Under the pieces are notes generated by a model that was not told the origin of the DNA, searched no databases, and saw only the letters and a list, made by a program, of their open reading frames with translations. Of a DNA stretch of 64,000 bases, positions 9,076 through 16,464 are shown in pieces. Numbering within the stretch: the stretch's first letter is position 1; every line of letters starts with the position of its first letter. This DNA comes from Streptomyces sp. SLBN-31 (GTDB lineage: Bacteria; Actinomycetota; Actinomycetes; Streptomycetales; Streptomycetaceae). The stretch is taken from assembly GCF_006715395.1 (NCBI RefSeq), contig NZ_VFNC01000001.1, forward strand, positions 2,914,001 to 2,978,000, read 5' to 3'. The translations under genes and the position numbers were made by a program.

Positions 9076-9524
9076 ACGGCTGGACGCTGGCCGCGACCGT
9101 CGGGCTCGGCGCCGGCCTGGGGGCGGCCCTGTGGGGTGTGAGCACCGGGCCGCTGCGGCGCCGGGTCGTGGCCCAGAACCTGTCAACTGCCCTCGCCTGC
9201 CCCGGCCTGCTCCTCCTGTCCCAGGCCTACGGCCGCCCCTCCTACGCGGACCTCGGCCTCGTCCTCGCCCTGCTCGGCCCCGTCGGCACCCTCGTCTTCG
9301 CCCGGTTGCTCGCCGACGAACTCGCCGAGGACCCCCCGCGCGCCTGGGGAGCGACATGGGTGGTCGCCGGACTGGGCGCGGCCGCGGTCATCGCGCTGTG
9401 CGTGGCCACCGGGCCCGGCCGGGCCATGGTCAAACTGCTGGTGATCGGGGCGCTGTTGATCAGCGGGAACATCCTCGCCTCGCGTGCGCTGTCCGGAGGG
9501 TTCCGGGGGGTGCGCCGTGGCTGA
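9072..9524 (+). CDS. MrpF/MrpG-like membrane subunit (apparent fusion)
   Basis: The product has 150 residues from GTG at 9072, which overlaps the previous TGA. The first half follows the MrpF pattern (R-x-V-x-A-Q-N-L-S-T-A-L, then Y-A-D-L-G-L-V-L-A-L-L-G-P-V-G-T-L-V-F-A-R). The second half ends in V-K-L-L-V-I-G-A-L-L-I-S-G-N-I-L-A-S-R-A-L, like the MrpG C-terminus. It is an accessory membrane subunit of the Mrp-type cation/proton antiporter. The next gene starts 8 bp before its stop. Confidence 0.65.
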   Translation: MNGWTLAATVGLGAGLGAALWGVSTGPLRRRVVAQNLSTALACPGLLLLSQAYGRPSYADLGLVLALLGPVGTLVFARLLADELAEDPPRAWGATWVVAGLGAAAVIALCVATGPGRAMVKLLVIGALLISGNILASRALSGGFRGVRRG

Positions 9525-9777
9525 CGCGGTGATCGTCGTGGCGCTGCTGCTGGTCGCGGCGGCCTCGACGGCGGCGGTGGCGACTCGTGATCCCGTGCGC
9601 CAGGCCCTCGTCCTGGCCGTCCTCGGGGTCGTGCTCGCCGTGCTGTTCACCGTCCTGCAGGCACCCGACGTCGGCCTGTCGCAGCTGGCCGTCGGCTCCG
9701 CCCTGACCCCGCTGCTGCTGATGCTCACCGTCCGCAAGGTCAGGCGGCGCGGCCGGGACAAGGACGACCGCCGGTGA
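9517..9777 (+). CDS. MbhD/DUF4040-like antiporter subunit
   Basis: The product has 86 residues from GTG at 9517, overlapping the preceding stop. Three helices carry R-D-P-V-R-Q-A-L-V-L-A-V-L-G and Q-A-P-D-V-G-L-S-Q-L-A-V-G-S-A. The second matches the A-P-D-V-A-L-T-E-A-x-V-G-A block of the MbhD domain, normally found near the C-terminus of MrpA or as a separate gene in Mbh-type systems. Here it is a separate gene with no large MrpA attached. Confidence 0.75.
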   Translation: MADAVIVVALLLVAAASTAAVATRDPVRQALVLAVLGVVLAVLFTVLQAPDVGLSQLAVGSALTPLLLMLTVRKVRRRGRDKDDRR

Positions 9778-10514
9778 CCCGGCGCGGCCGACTGTGGGTG
9801 CTGCTGGCCGGCGGCGCGGGCCTCGCCGCCCTGCTCGTCGCGGCCTGCCTGAGACTCCCCGACTTCGGCGGGGACCGGCACCCCTACGGCGACCGGGCCG
9901 TGCGCGCCTCGCTCGCCCGGCACACCGCCAACACCATCTCATCGGTCAACTTCGACCAGCGCGCCTTCGACACCCTCGGCGAGATGACCATCCTCTTCTC
10001 CGCCGTCCTCGGCTGTGTCGTGCTGCTGCGACAGACCCGCGACGAACACCGCGCCCGCCCCCAACCCGCCGAAGTGGCCCGGCCGGTACGCCACTACGCC
10101 CTCGTCGTCCTGCCCGTCGCCCTGCTCAGCGGGCTGTACGTGGTCGCCCACGGCCAGCTCAGCCCGGGGGGCGGCTTCCAGGGCGGCGTCGTCGCCGCGA
10201 CGGCCCTGCACCTGCTCTACCTGGGCGCCGACTACCGGGCCCTGGAACGGGTCCGCCCGATCGGCGTCTACGAGGTCGGCGACGCGCTGGCCGCCTCCGC
10301 CTACCTCGTCACCGGTCTCGCCGGACTTGTCGGAGGCACCGCCTTCCTGGCCAACACGCTGCTGCCGTACGGCACCTTCAACACCCTGTCCTCCGGCGGC
10401 ACCGTCCCCCTGCTCAACGCGGCCATCGGCATGGAGGTCGCCTGCGCCGTCGTGATCCTGCTCGCCCGCTTCCTGGACCAGGCCGTCGAGATCGAGGAGG
10501 ACGACGGGACGTGA
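9774..10514 (+). CDS. MbhE-MnhB fusion antiporter subunit
   Basis: The product has 246 residues; its GTG at 9774 overlaps the upstream TGA. Residues 1-80 resemble MbhE: a helix, then the periplasmic R-H-T-A-N-T-I-S-S-V-N-F-D-Q-R-A-F-D-T-L-G-E region. Residues 105-240 are MnhB/MrpB, with H-G-Q-L-S-P-G-G-G-F-Q-G-G and P-L-L-N-A-A-I-G-M-E-V. The conserved D-T-L-G-E and G-G-G-F-Q-G-G motifs make the family clear. It ends in an acidic tail and overlaps the next gene by GTGA. Confidence 0.88.
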   Translation: MTRRGRLWVLLAGGAGLAALLVAACLRLPDFGGDRHPYGDRAVRASLARHTANTISSVNFDQRAFDTLGEMTILFSAVLGCVVLLRQTRDEHRARPQPAEVARPVRHYALVVLPVALLSGLYVVAHGQLSPGGGFQGGVVAATALHLLYLGADYRALERVRPIGVYEVGDALAASAYLVTGLAGLVGGTAFLANTLLPYGTFNTLSSGGTVPLLNAAIGMEVACAVVILLARFLDQAVEIEEDDGT

Positions 10515-10870
10515 ACGCCGTGATGGACGTACTGCCCTACCTGGTGGCCGCATATGTCTTCCTGGTCGGCTGCTACGGCCTGGCCACCAGCCGCAACCTC
10601 ATCCACGCCGTCGGCTGCCTGTCCGTCTGCCAGGCCGCGACCTACGTCCTGCTGCTGGCGGTCGGTTACCGGGACGAGGCCACCGCACCCGTCTTCTCCG
10701 ACATCGATCCCGGCTCCCGGCCGGTCGTCGACCCCGTCGTCCAGGCGCTCACCCTCACCGACGTCGTGGTCGGCGCCACCGTCACCGCCCTGCTGCTGGC
10801 GCTCGTCGTGCAGGTCGCCAAGCGCCACGACACCGTCGACCCCGACGAGCTCTCCGAGCTGCGCGGCTGA
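10511..10870 (+). CDS. mnhC: MnhC/MrpC-like (NuoK-type) antiporter subunit
   Basis: The product has 119 residues from GTG at 10511. It has three membrane helices in the NuoK/MrpC order, with G-C-Y-G-L-A-T-S-R-N-L-I-H-A-V-G, a central D-P-V-V-Q-A-L-T-L-T-D-V-V-V-G segment typical of MrpC, and a short charged C-terminus. An internal ATG at 10523 is less likely because translational coupling favours the GTG. TGATG joins it to the next gene. Confidence 0.88.
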   Translation: MNAVMDVLPYLVAAYVFLVGCYGLATSRNLIHAVGCLSVCQAATYVLLLAVGYRDEATAPVFSDIDPGSRPVVDPVVQALTLTDVVVGATVTALLLALVVQVAKRHDTVDPDELSELRG

Positions 10871-12642
10871 TGAACGACCTGCTCCCGCTCCTCGTCGCCG
10901 TCCCCCTCCTCGGTGCCGCCGTCCTGGTCGCCGTGGGGCGCCGGCTGCCCCGGGTCGTCGCCGAGTCCGTGGCCTGCGCCGTGTGCGCGGCAACCGCCGG
11001 GCTCGCGCTGGTGCTGCTCCTCGACTCCTCGCCGCCCATGACCGAATGGGTCGGCGGCTGGCAGCCGGTGAACGGCGAGAGCGTCGGCATCGTCCTCGTC
11101 GGGGACGGCCCGGGCCTCGGCATGGCCGCGCTGGCGTCGCTGCTGACCCTGGCGGCGATGGTGTACTCCTGGCACTACTTCGACGAACCGCCCCGCCGCC
11201 ACGCGGGCTCCTTCCCCGCCCTGCTGCTGCTCTTCCAGGGCGGCATGTGCGGCTTCGCGATCGCCGGCGACCTGTTCAACATGTTCGTCTGGTTCGAGCT
11301 GATGAGCGTCGTCGCCTACGCCCTCACCGGCACCCGTGTCGAAGAGGCCAAGGCCGTGCAGGGCGCCCTCACCTTCGGCGTCGTCACCTCGCTCGGCGCG
11401 TACGCCATGCTGATGGGCATCGGGCTGCTGTACGCCCGCACCGGCGAACTGGCCCTCACCCAGATCGGGCGCGGCCTGGACAGCGCCGCCGTGCACGGGG
11501 GACCCGACGCGCTCACCCTCGCCGGTTTCGTCCTCGTCCTGACCGGCCTGCTGGTCAAGGCCGCCGCCGCGCCCTTCCACTTCTGGCTGCCCGACGCGCA
11601 CGCCGTCGCGCCGACGCCCGTGTGCATGCTGCTGTCCGGCGTCATGGTCGAGCTCGGCACATACGGCGTCTGGCGCGTGTACGGCACCGTCTTCTCCGGC
11701 CCGGGCGGCGTCCCGGCGGCCGACGCGGAGCGGGTACTGCTGGTGCTCGGGACCCTGACGGCGCTGGTCGGTGCCGTGATGTGCTGGTTCCAGCGGCACA
11801 TCAAACGGCAGCTGGCCTTCTCGACGGTCGCCCACACCGGGCTGTTCCTGATCGGCCTCGGCGTGCTGACGCCGGAGGGCGATGACGGGGTCGCGCTGTA
11901 CATCCTCGGCCACGCCGGGGTGAAGGCCGCCCTGTTCGCCTGCACCGGCGTCCTCCTCGACCGCTTCGGCAGCGTCGACGAGTACGCCCTGCACGGCCGC
12001 GCCCGGCGGCTGCGCGGTGTCGCCGTGCTCTACGGCGTGGGCGGCCTCGCGCTCGCCGGGCTGCCGCCGTTCGGAACGGGCCTCGGCAAGACCGTCACCG
12101 AGGAGGCCGTGGGCGGCCCGCTCACCGTGCTGTACGTGCTGGTGAGCGCGGTGACCGGCGCGGTGGTGCTGCGAGTCACCGCGCGGGTCTTCCTCGGCCT
12201 CGGGCCCCGGCCCGAGGAGGACACCGAGTACGAGACGACCGGCTCCGGCGAGCAGCCCGAGACCGGGAGCCGGCTCGGCCGCGTCCCCGACACGATGAGG
12301 TCGGTCCCCGCGGTGCTGCTCGCCGCCTCTCTCGCCGTCGGCGTGGCCCCCGGCTTCGCCGGGCTGGTCGCGCACGGCGTCAACGAGGCCGGCGCCGGCG
12401 GAGCCGTGGTCTCGGCTCCGCACTGGACGCCGGCCGGGGTGTTCCTCGCCCTCGCCTCGACCGCGCTGGCCGGGGGCCTCGCGGCCCTCGCCGTGGCCCG
12501 GCCGAAGCTGCTCGCCGGCGCCTACCGCGCCTCGCGGCTGCGGCGCCTGCAGTCCGGGCACCTCGGTGACTACGTGGCCTGGATGCTGGTCGGCGCCGCC
12601 CTGCTCGGCGCGCTGGCCCTGCCCGGGGTGCTGGGCGGCTGA
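10870..12642 (+). CDS. mnhD: MnhD/MrpD-like (NuoL/M/N-type) antiporter subunit
   Basis: The product has 590 residues and about 14 hydrophobic helices. Proton-channel landmarks are present: the membrane Glu in F-V-W-F-E-L-M-S-V-V-A-Y-A-L, the Lys in T-G-L-L-V-K-A-A-A-A-P-F-H-F-W-L-P-D-A-H-A, and H-I-K-R-Q-L-A-F-S-T-V-A-H-T-G. This is the only large antiporter-like subunit in the operon; a NuoL-type MrpA is absent. It is predicted to carry out Na+ or K+/H+ exchange at the cytoplasmic membrane with the five smaller products. Confidence 0.92.
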   Translation: MNDLLPLLVAVPLLGAAVLVAVGRRLPRVVAESVACAVCAATAGLALVLLLDSSPPMTEWVGGWQPVNGESVGIVLVGDGPGLGMAALASLLTLAAMVYSWHYFDEPPRRHAGSFPALLLLFQGGMCGFAIAGDLFNMFVWFELMSVVAYALTGTRVEEAKAVQGALTFGVVTSLGAYAMLMGIGLLYARTGELALTQIGRGLDSAAVHGGPDALTLAGFVLVLTGLLVKAAAAPFHFWLPDAHAVAPTPVCMLLSGVMVELGTYGVWRVYGTVFSGPGGVPAADAERVLLVLGTLTALVGAVMCWFQRHIKRQLAFSTVAHTGLFLIGLGVLTPEGDDGVALYILGHAGVKAALFACTGVLLDRFGSVDEYALHGRARRLRGVAVLYGVGGLALAGLPPFGTGLGKTVTEEAVGGPLTVLYVLVSAVTGAVVLRVTARVFLGLGPRPEEDTEYETTGSGEQPETGSRLGRVPDTMRSVPAVLLAASLAVGVAPGFAGLVAHGVNEAGAGGAVVSAPHWTPAGVFLALASTALAGGLAALAVARPKLLAGAYRASRLRRLQSGHLGDYVAWMLVGAALLGALALPGVLGG

Positions 12643-13305
12643 TCAGCTCCGGTAGGAGACGTGCACCTCCTTGAAGCCGAGCGAGTGCAGCAGCCCTTCG
12701 AGCATGTCGGTGGTGTTGCTCTCGGCGCGCTTGGTCAGTCCGCTGTCCTTCGCGGCGTCGCCGATGTGCTTGACCGCGGCCTTCTGCACGGCCTGCTCGC
12801 TGTTGGGGTTGTCCGAGAAGAGGTCGCCCAGCCGGTCCAGCAGACCGCGCTGCTTGGAGACCGCGTAGGAGCGGTCCGGGTCGAGGGCCGGCTTGCCCAG
12901 GGCCGCGTGCGGCAGCCGCAGAGTGGCGGACGTGCGGTCGCCGTTGACCGTCACGTCGTCCTTGCCGACCCTGCCCAGGTCCACATAGGCGTCGACGGTG
13001 CCCGCGCCCACGTAGAGGACACGGGTGCCGCGGATGGCGTCGGGCAGGTACTTGGTGTCCTTCTCCAGGTCGACCACGACCTGGAAGTTGCCGGAGGCGG
13101 CGTCGTAACGGCTCATGTCCTGGATGGACTGGAGCAGTGTGGGGCCCGTGCGGTCGTGGGTCTCGGTGCCGAACAGGTCCTTGAGGCCCGGCAGCACGGC
13201 CAGCCGGATACCGGCGAAGAACACCACGAGCACCAGCACGACGGCGCTCACCGCCTTCGCCCAGCCGGGCATGCGCCTGGACACGCGCCTGATGGGAGTC
13301 GTCAT
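12643..13305 (-). CDS. DUF4230-family membrane-anchored protein
   Basis: The product has 220 residues; AAAGGAGGG lies before the ATG at 13305. One N-terminal membrane helix (about residues 16-38, V-V-L-V-L-V-V-F-F-A-G) is followed by an extracytoplasmic domain beginning L-L-Q-S-I-Q-D-M-S-R-Y-x-A-A, with V-D-L-E-K-D and V-D-A-Y-V-D-L, the usual DUF4230 signature. The function is unknown in the family. It is convergent with the antiporter operon, and the stop codons abut. Confidence 0.8.
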   Translation of the reverse strand: MTTPIRRVSRRMPGWAKAVSAVVLVLVVFFAGIRLAVLPGLKDLFGTETHDRTGPTLLQSIQDMSRYDAASGNFQVVVDLEKDTKYLPDAIRGTRVLYVGAGTVDAYVDLGRVGKDDVTVNGDRTSATLRLPHAALGKPALDPDRSYAVSKQRGLLDRLGDLFSDNPNSEQAVQKAAVKHIGDAAKDSGLTKRAESNTTDMLEGLLHSLGFKEVHVSYRS

Positions 13306-13450
13306 GGCGACGGCCCTCCTTTCCACTGACACGCATGCCCGCCAAATGCCCGGCCAGACCGTCTCGTTGGCCGATTGACACCCTTGGTCGAGGCAGTCGG
13401 GGCGCATTAGCGTGAGGGGACCGTCCGAACCGGCATGCCGGGAGCCCCGG

Positions 13451-14641
13451 ATGACCACAGACAGCACTTCCCGCCCCTTGTGTCCCATGCACCGCGTCGA
13501 CCTCCCCGAGGCCGGGCCGCCGCGGCCCGCCGCCCTCGGCACCGGAACCCCGGTGTGGCTCGTCACCCGGTACGCCGACGTACGTCAGGTGCTGATGGAC
13601 CCGCGTTTCGACAGAAGATCGCTGTACGCCGACGACGCGCCGCCGCTGCTCGTCGTACCGAACCTGCTGGACGACCCGAACGGTCTGCTCAACATGGACG
13701 GGGAGGCGCACCGCAGGCTGCGCGGCACCGTGCAGCGGGCGTTCACACCCCGGGCGATCGCCCGCTGGCGGCCCTGGGTGGCCTCGACCGTCGACGCGCT
13801 CCTCGACGACTTCGCCGCGCGCCGGCCGCCGGCCGACATCATCGAGGGCTTCACGCGGCCGCTGCCCGTGTCGGTGATCTGCCGGCTGATGGGCCTCGAC
13901 CACCTGGACCGCGAACGCATCCGCCACTGGGCCGACCACGCCCTGACCGGCGGCGCCCACACCCGTGAGGAGGTCTCCGCCGCGCTGGCCGAGTTCACGG
14001 CCTTCGGCGCCGACCTGATCGCCGAACGGCGCGAGTCTCCCGGCGACGACCTGGTGAGCGGTCTCGTCGCGGCGGGCGACAGCCTCGACATCGACGAGCG
14101 GCAGCTGGTGCGCCTCGTGTGCGGGCTGGTGGTGGCCGGTCACGAGACGACCATGACGGCGCTCGGCAACATCGTCGTCTACCTGCTCACCGACGCCCGG
14201 GACGTCTGGGCCGGACTCGCCGCCGACGAGGAGACGGCGGCGGGCGCGGCGGAACAGCTGCTGCGTGCCGTCCCGCTCAGCGAGGGCCGCGTGCTGCCGG
14301 GACTGATCCGCCGCGCCGTCGAGGACGTCGAGGTCGGCGGCGTGGCCATCCCGGCGGGCGCGGTGGTCGCCGTGCAGACCAACTCCGCCGTCCGCGACCC
14401 CGACGTGTTCCCGCCCGGCCCGCCGGACCCCTTCACCCCCCTGACCTCACCGACCCTGATCTTCGGCGCCGGACCCCACCACTGCCTCGGCGCCTGGCTC
14501 GCCCGGCTGGAACTCGGCCTCGCCCTGCACCGGCTGGCCTCCCGACTCCCCGGCCTGCGCGCCGAGTTCACGCCCCAGTCGATCGAATGGCGGGAGGGCC
14601 AGTTGACGCGCAGCCCGCGCAGACTGCCGGTGTCGTGGTGA
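13451..14641 (+). CDS. cytochrome P450 with Gln in place of the EXXR Glu
   Basis: The product has 396 residues from ATG 13451. The oxygen-binding I-helix A-G-H-E-T-T is intact, and the heme-ligand loop F-G-A-G-P-H-H-C-L-G places the axial cysteine at 345. The K-helix reads A-E-Q-L-L-R, so the position that is normally Glu in E-x-x-R is Gln; the codon is CAG. The rest (D-G-E-A-H-R-R-L-R, R-D-P-D-V-F) is ordinary bacterial class I P450. No ferredoxin gene adjoins it. Activity and substrate are unknown. The gene is divergent from the DUF4230 gene and is followed by gene debris. Confidence 0.9.
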   Translation: MTTDSTSRPLCPMHRVDLPEAGPPRPAALGTGTPVWLVTRYADVRQVLMDPRFDRRSLYADDAPPLLVVPNLLDDPNGLLNMDGEAHRRLRGTVQRAFTPRAIARWRPWVASTVDALLDDFAARRPPADIIEGFTRPLPVSVICRLMGLDHLDRERIRHWADHALTGGAHTREEVSAALAEFTAFGADLIAERRESPGDDLVSGLVAAGDSLDIDERQLVRLVCGLVVAGHETTMTALGNIVVYLLTDARDVWAGLAADEETAAGAAEQLLRAVPLSEGRVLPGLIRRAVEDVEVGGVAIPAGAVVAVQTNSAVRDPDVFPPGPPDPFTPLTSPTLIFGAGPHHCLGAWLARLELGLALHRLASRLPGLRAEFTPQSIEWREGQLTRSPRRLPVSW

Positions 14642-14657
14642 ACGCCCCGCGCTGCGG

Positions 14658-14798
14658 TCGCAGTTCACGGTCGCCCGACGGCCGCGACCACCACACCCCC
14701 TCGCCGTGGGTGAGTCCCGGCAGCCGCAGCTCGACCTCGCGCACCCGGCGGGCCGGCACCTCACCGGTGATCACCCAGGAGGTGCTCCCGCCCGACAC
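14658..14798 (-). pseudogene. C-terminal remnant of a TetM/OtrA-like ribosomal protection GTPase
   Basis: On the minus strand this reads [16 protein letters not shown], then R-L-P-G-L-T-H-G-E-G-V-W-W-S-R-P. That is the domain V/IV tail pattern of the EF-G-like tetracycline-resistance proteins (G-x-I-P-A-x-x-V-x-x-x-x-x-R-L-P-G-L-T-x-G-E-G). No other part of such a gene is present, because plus-strand PRPP-synthetase sequence starts just beyond it. I call it a fragment by motif only; an alignment to OtrA would settle it. Confidence 0.45.
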
Positions 14799-14810
14799 TT
14801 CCGGCGGTAC

Positions 14811-15290
14811 GACCTGTCCCGCACCACCGTCGTCTCACCGGATCTCGGCAACGCCAAGGAGGCGGCCGCGTTCGCCCGGATGATCGGCGCCCAGGTGGCC
14901 GCCGGCGCCAAGCAGCGGTACGCCGACGACCGGGTCTCCATCAGCTCGGTCATCGGCGAGGTCGCCGGCCGGGACGTCATCGTGCTGGACGACGAGATCG
15001 CCAAGGGCAGCACGGTCCTCGAACGCCTCCACCGGCTACGGGAGTTGAAGCCCCGCTCGATCCGGGTGGTCTGTACGCACGGGCTGTTCGCCGCCGGGGC
15101 GCTCAAACGCATCGGCGAGCAGCCCGACATGCTGGAGATCGTGTGCACCAACACCGTGCCGGTCCCGGAGGAGGAGCGCACCGAGAAGCTGCGGATCCTC
15201 ACCGTCGCCCCGGCGCTCGCTGAGGCCGTGCGCCGCATTCACAACGGCGAGTCCGTCAGCGCCCTGTTCGACGCGCCCGGGGGCGAATAG
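14811..15290 (+). pseudogene. ribose-phosphate pyrophosphokinase, C-terminal half only
   Basis: About 160 codons are clearly PRPP synthetase-like: V-V-S-P-D-L-G-N-A-K-E-A-A-A-F-A, then the ribose-phosphate-binding V-I-V-L-D-D-E-I-A-K-G-S-T, V-C-T-H-G-L-F, and a C-terminal T-V-A-P-A-L-A-E-A-V-R-R-I-H. The N-terminal half, with the ATP-binding region (normally about 150 residues), is missing. Translation upstream of 14811 gives no family resemblance. No start codon with a good ribosome site is evident. It could be expressed as a truncated protein but is most simply a decayed gene. Confidence 0.75.
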
Positions 15291-15296
15291 ACGCGC

Positions 15297-15329
15297 GGGA
15301 CCATCGGTCACATCGACCACGGGAAGACC
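15297..15329 (+). pseudogene. EF-Tu N-terminal (P-loop) remnant
   Basis: Eleven consecutive codons read G-T-I-G-H-I-D-H-G-K-T, the G1 nucleotide-binding motif of EF-Tu. The frame loses similarity at once afterwards (G-G-A-H-N). It lies seven bases after the PRPP-synthetase fragment and just before the STAS gene stop. Eleven identical residues are unlikely by chance, but the piece is too short to be certain. Confidence 0.45.
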
Positions 15330-15337
15330 GGCGGCGC

Positions 15338-15718
15338 TCACAACGACCCGGACGTGGCCTCGGGCTGCCCCAGGGCCGCGTCCAGGGTCGCATGCGGGGG
15401 CAGCAGTTTCGCCAGCCCCGTGACCCGCAGGATGCGCAGCGTCAGGGGGTGTGTGCACACCAGCCGCAGCTCGCCGTCCCGGTCGAGGGTCCGGGTGCGG
15501 GCCCGGTACAGCAGGCGCAGTCCGGAGCAGTCGAAGAAGTCGACGGGCCGCAGATCGATGATCAGCCGGACGTCCGGGCGCGCCGTAACCCGGTCCAGGT
15601 ACGGACCGATCTCCGCGGCCGCCGCGATGTCGATCTCGCCGCGGAACTCCAGCACCGTGTGTCCGCGATCCTGTCGGACCCGCAGATGCCGCGTCAGCGG
15701 CGCCGGTTGCTGCTCCAC
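15338..15718 (-). CDS. STAS-domain anti-sigma-factor antagonist
   Basis: The product has 126 residues from GTG at 15718, chosen because GGTGGAGG lies upstream and the length fits a single STAS domain. A longer frame to 15886 lacks a ribosome site. The fold is visible as V-L-E-F-R-G-E-I-D, L-I-I-D-L-R-P-V-D-F-F-D-C-S-G-L, with Ser65 as the expected phosphorylation site. Such proteins release a sigma factor by binding its anti-sigma kinase. No partner anti-sigma gene adjoins it; the HATPase-bearing phosphatase at 50.3 kb is a remote possibility. Confidence 0.85.
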   Translation of the reverse strand: MEQQPAPLTRHLRVRQDRGHTVLEFRGEIDIAAAAEIGPYLDRVTARPDVRLIIDLRPVDFFDCSGLRLLYRARTRTLDRDGELRLVCTHPLTLRILRVTGLAKLLPPHATLDAALGQPEATSGSL

Positions 15719-15894
15719 GACGACATCGCCTCCACCTGCTCCGACGTTGCGGGTTTGCAGGTCACCGGGGGCCGGGGTGACAACGTTCCGTGAGCCTATG
15801 AGCGTCGGCCCGTCCCCTGGGTCCCGAGTGAGCGCAAAAGCGTTCCCCGCCCTGCAAGTTACCCTCGATGGAGTGAATTTGAGCATGTTCGATT

Positions 15895-15904
15895 GACATA
15901 TGTC
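15895..15904. promoter_or_regulatory. palindrome GACATATGTC in the STAS upstream region
   Basis: A perfect 10-bp AT-containing palindrome is flanked by TTCGA-like arms, between the STAS gene and the marR stop. It could be an operator or part of the STAS promoter. No binder is identifiable. Confidence 0.3.
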
Positions 15905-15923
15905 TTCGAATTGCGGTGAACGC

Positions 15924-16361
15924 CTACGACAGCGCGTGCCAGGCCTTGGACAGGGACTGGCGGAACTGCTCGGTCTGGTGGGCCGTGAGATCGCGGACCA
16001 TGCGCTCTTCCAGCTCCCGCACCGGCTCCGCGTGCTGTGCGAGCAGCTGCCGGCCGGCGTCGGTGAGCAGGATCAGCAGCTCCCTGCGGTTGCGCGGATT
16101 GCGCTCCCGGCGCACCAGTCCGCGGTTCTCCAGGGACCGTACGAGGTCGGCGATGGACTGCGCGGTGACGAACGAGTCGCGGGCGAGCTGGGCGGCCGAC
16201 AGTCCGTCGTGGCGCTCCAGGACGGTGAGCGCGGTGTACTGCAGCGCCGTGATGCCCGCCGGCCTGACCAGCTCGTCCAGGTGCGAGCGCACCACGAGCT
16301 CCACCTGCTTGACCATGTAGAGCAGGGACGGCGATGTCTTCGTAGCCTGGGAGTCGAGCAT
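15924..16361 (-). CDS. MarR-family transcriptional regulator
   Basis: The product has 145 residues. The winged-helix region runs roughly residues 35-105, with L-S-A-A-Q-L-A-R-D-S-F-V-T-A-Q-S-I-A-D-L-V-R-S-L-E-x-R-G-L-V-R-R and R-R-E-L-L-I-L-L-T-D-A-G. The gene is divergent from the aldehyde/alcohol dehydrogenase operon. Two palindromes of the same consensus lie in the shared 103-bp intergenic region, so it probably represses both transcripts and responds to an aldehyde, alcohol or aromatic ligand (inference). Confidence 0.9.
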   Translation of the reverse strand: MLDSQATKTSPSLLYMVKQVELVVRSHLDELVRPAGITALQYTALTVLERHDGLSAAQLARDSFVTAQSIADLVRSLENRGLVRRERNPRNRRELLILLTDAGRQLLAQHAEPVRELEERMVRDLTAHQTEQFRQSLSKAWHALS

Positions 16362-16380
16362 GGGTTCAGCCTAGAGCATT

Positions 16381-16395
16381 GACAGGAAACCTGTC
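16381..16395. promoter_or_regulatory. MarR operator 1, GACAGGAAACCTGTC
   Basis: A perfect inverted repeat with 6-bp arms and 3-bp spacer lies 20 bp upstream of the marR start, where it could block the marR promoter. It shares ACAGG-N3-CCTGT with the second site 34 bp away. Confidence 0.7.
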
Positions 16396-16414
16396 CGTAA
16401 TGAAACTGCGAACC

Positions 16415-16429
16415 AACAGGATTCCTGTT
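16415..16429. promoter_or_regulatory. MarR operator 2, AACAGGATTCCTGTT
   Basis: A second perfect inverted repeat of the same consensus lies 36 bp upstream of the aldehyde dehydrogenase ATG. Its centre is 34 bp from site 1, about three helical turns, which puts both sites on the same face of the DNA. Confidence 0.7.
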
Positions 16430-16464
16430 TGTTGAAATCTTGGCGAAGAGGCTGAGGAGTGGCG

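Noticed and set aside
10666..12561. A 631-codon minus-strand frame opposite the MnhD gene
   Set aside because: The plus strand encodes MnhD with all functional residues. The antisense product is composed of Gly/Gln/His/Arg runs without any fold.
15719..15886. N-terminal extension of the STAS protein to an ATG at 15886
   Set aside because: There is no ribosome site before it, and the added 56 residues are low-complexity. The GTG at 15718 has GGTGGAGG and gives the standard domain length.
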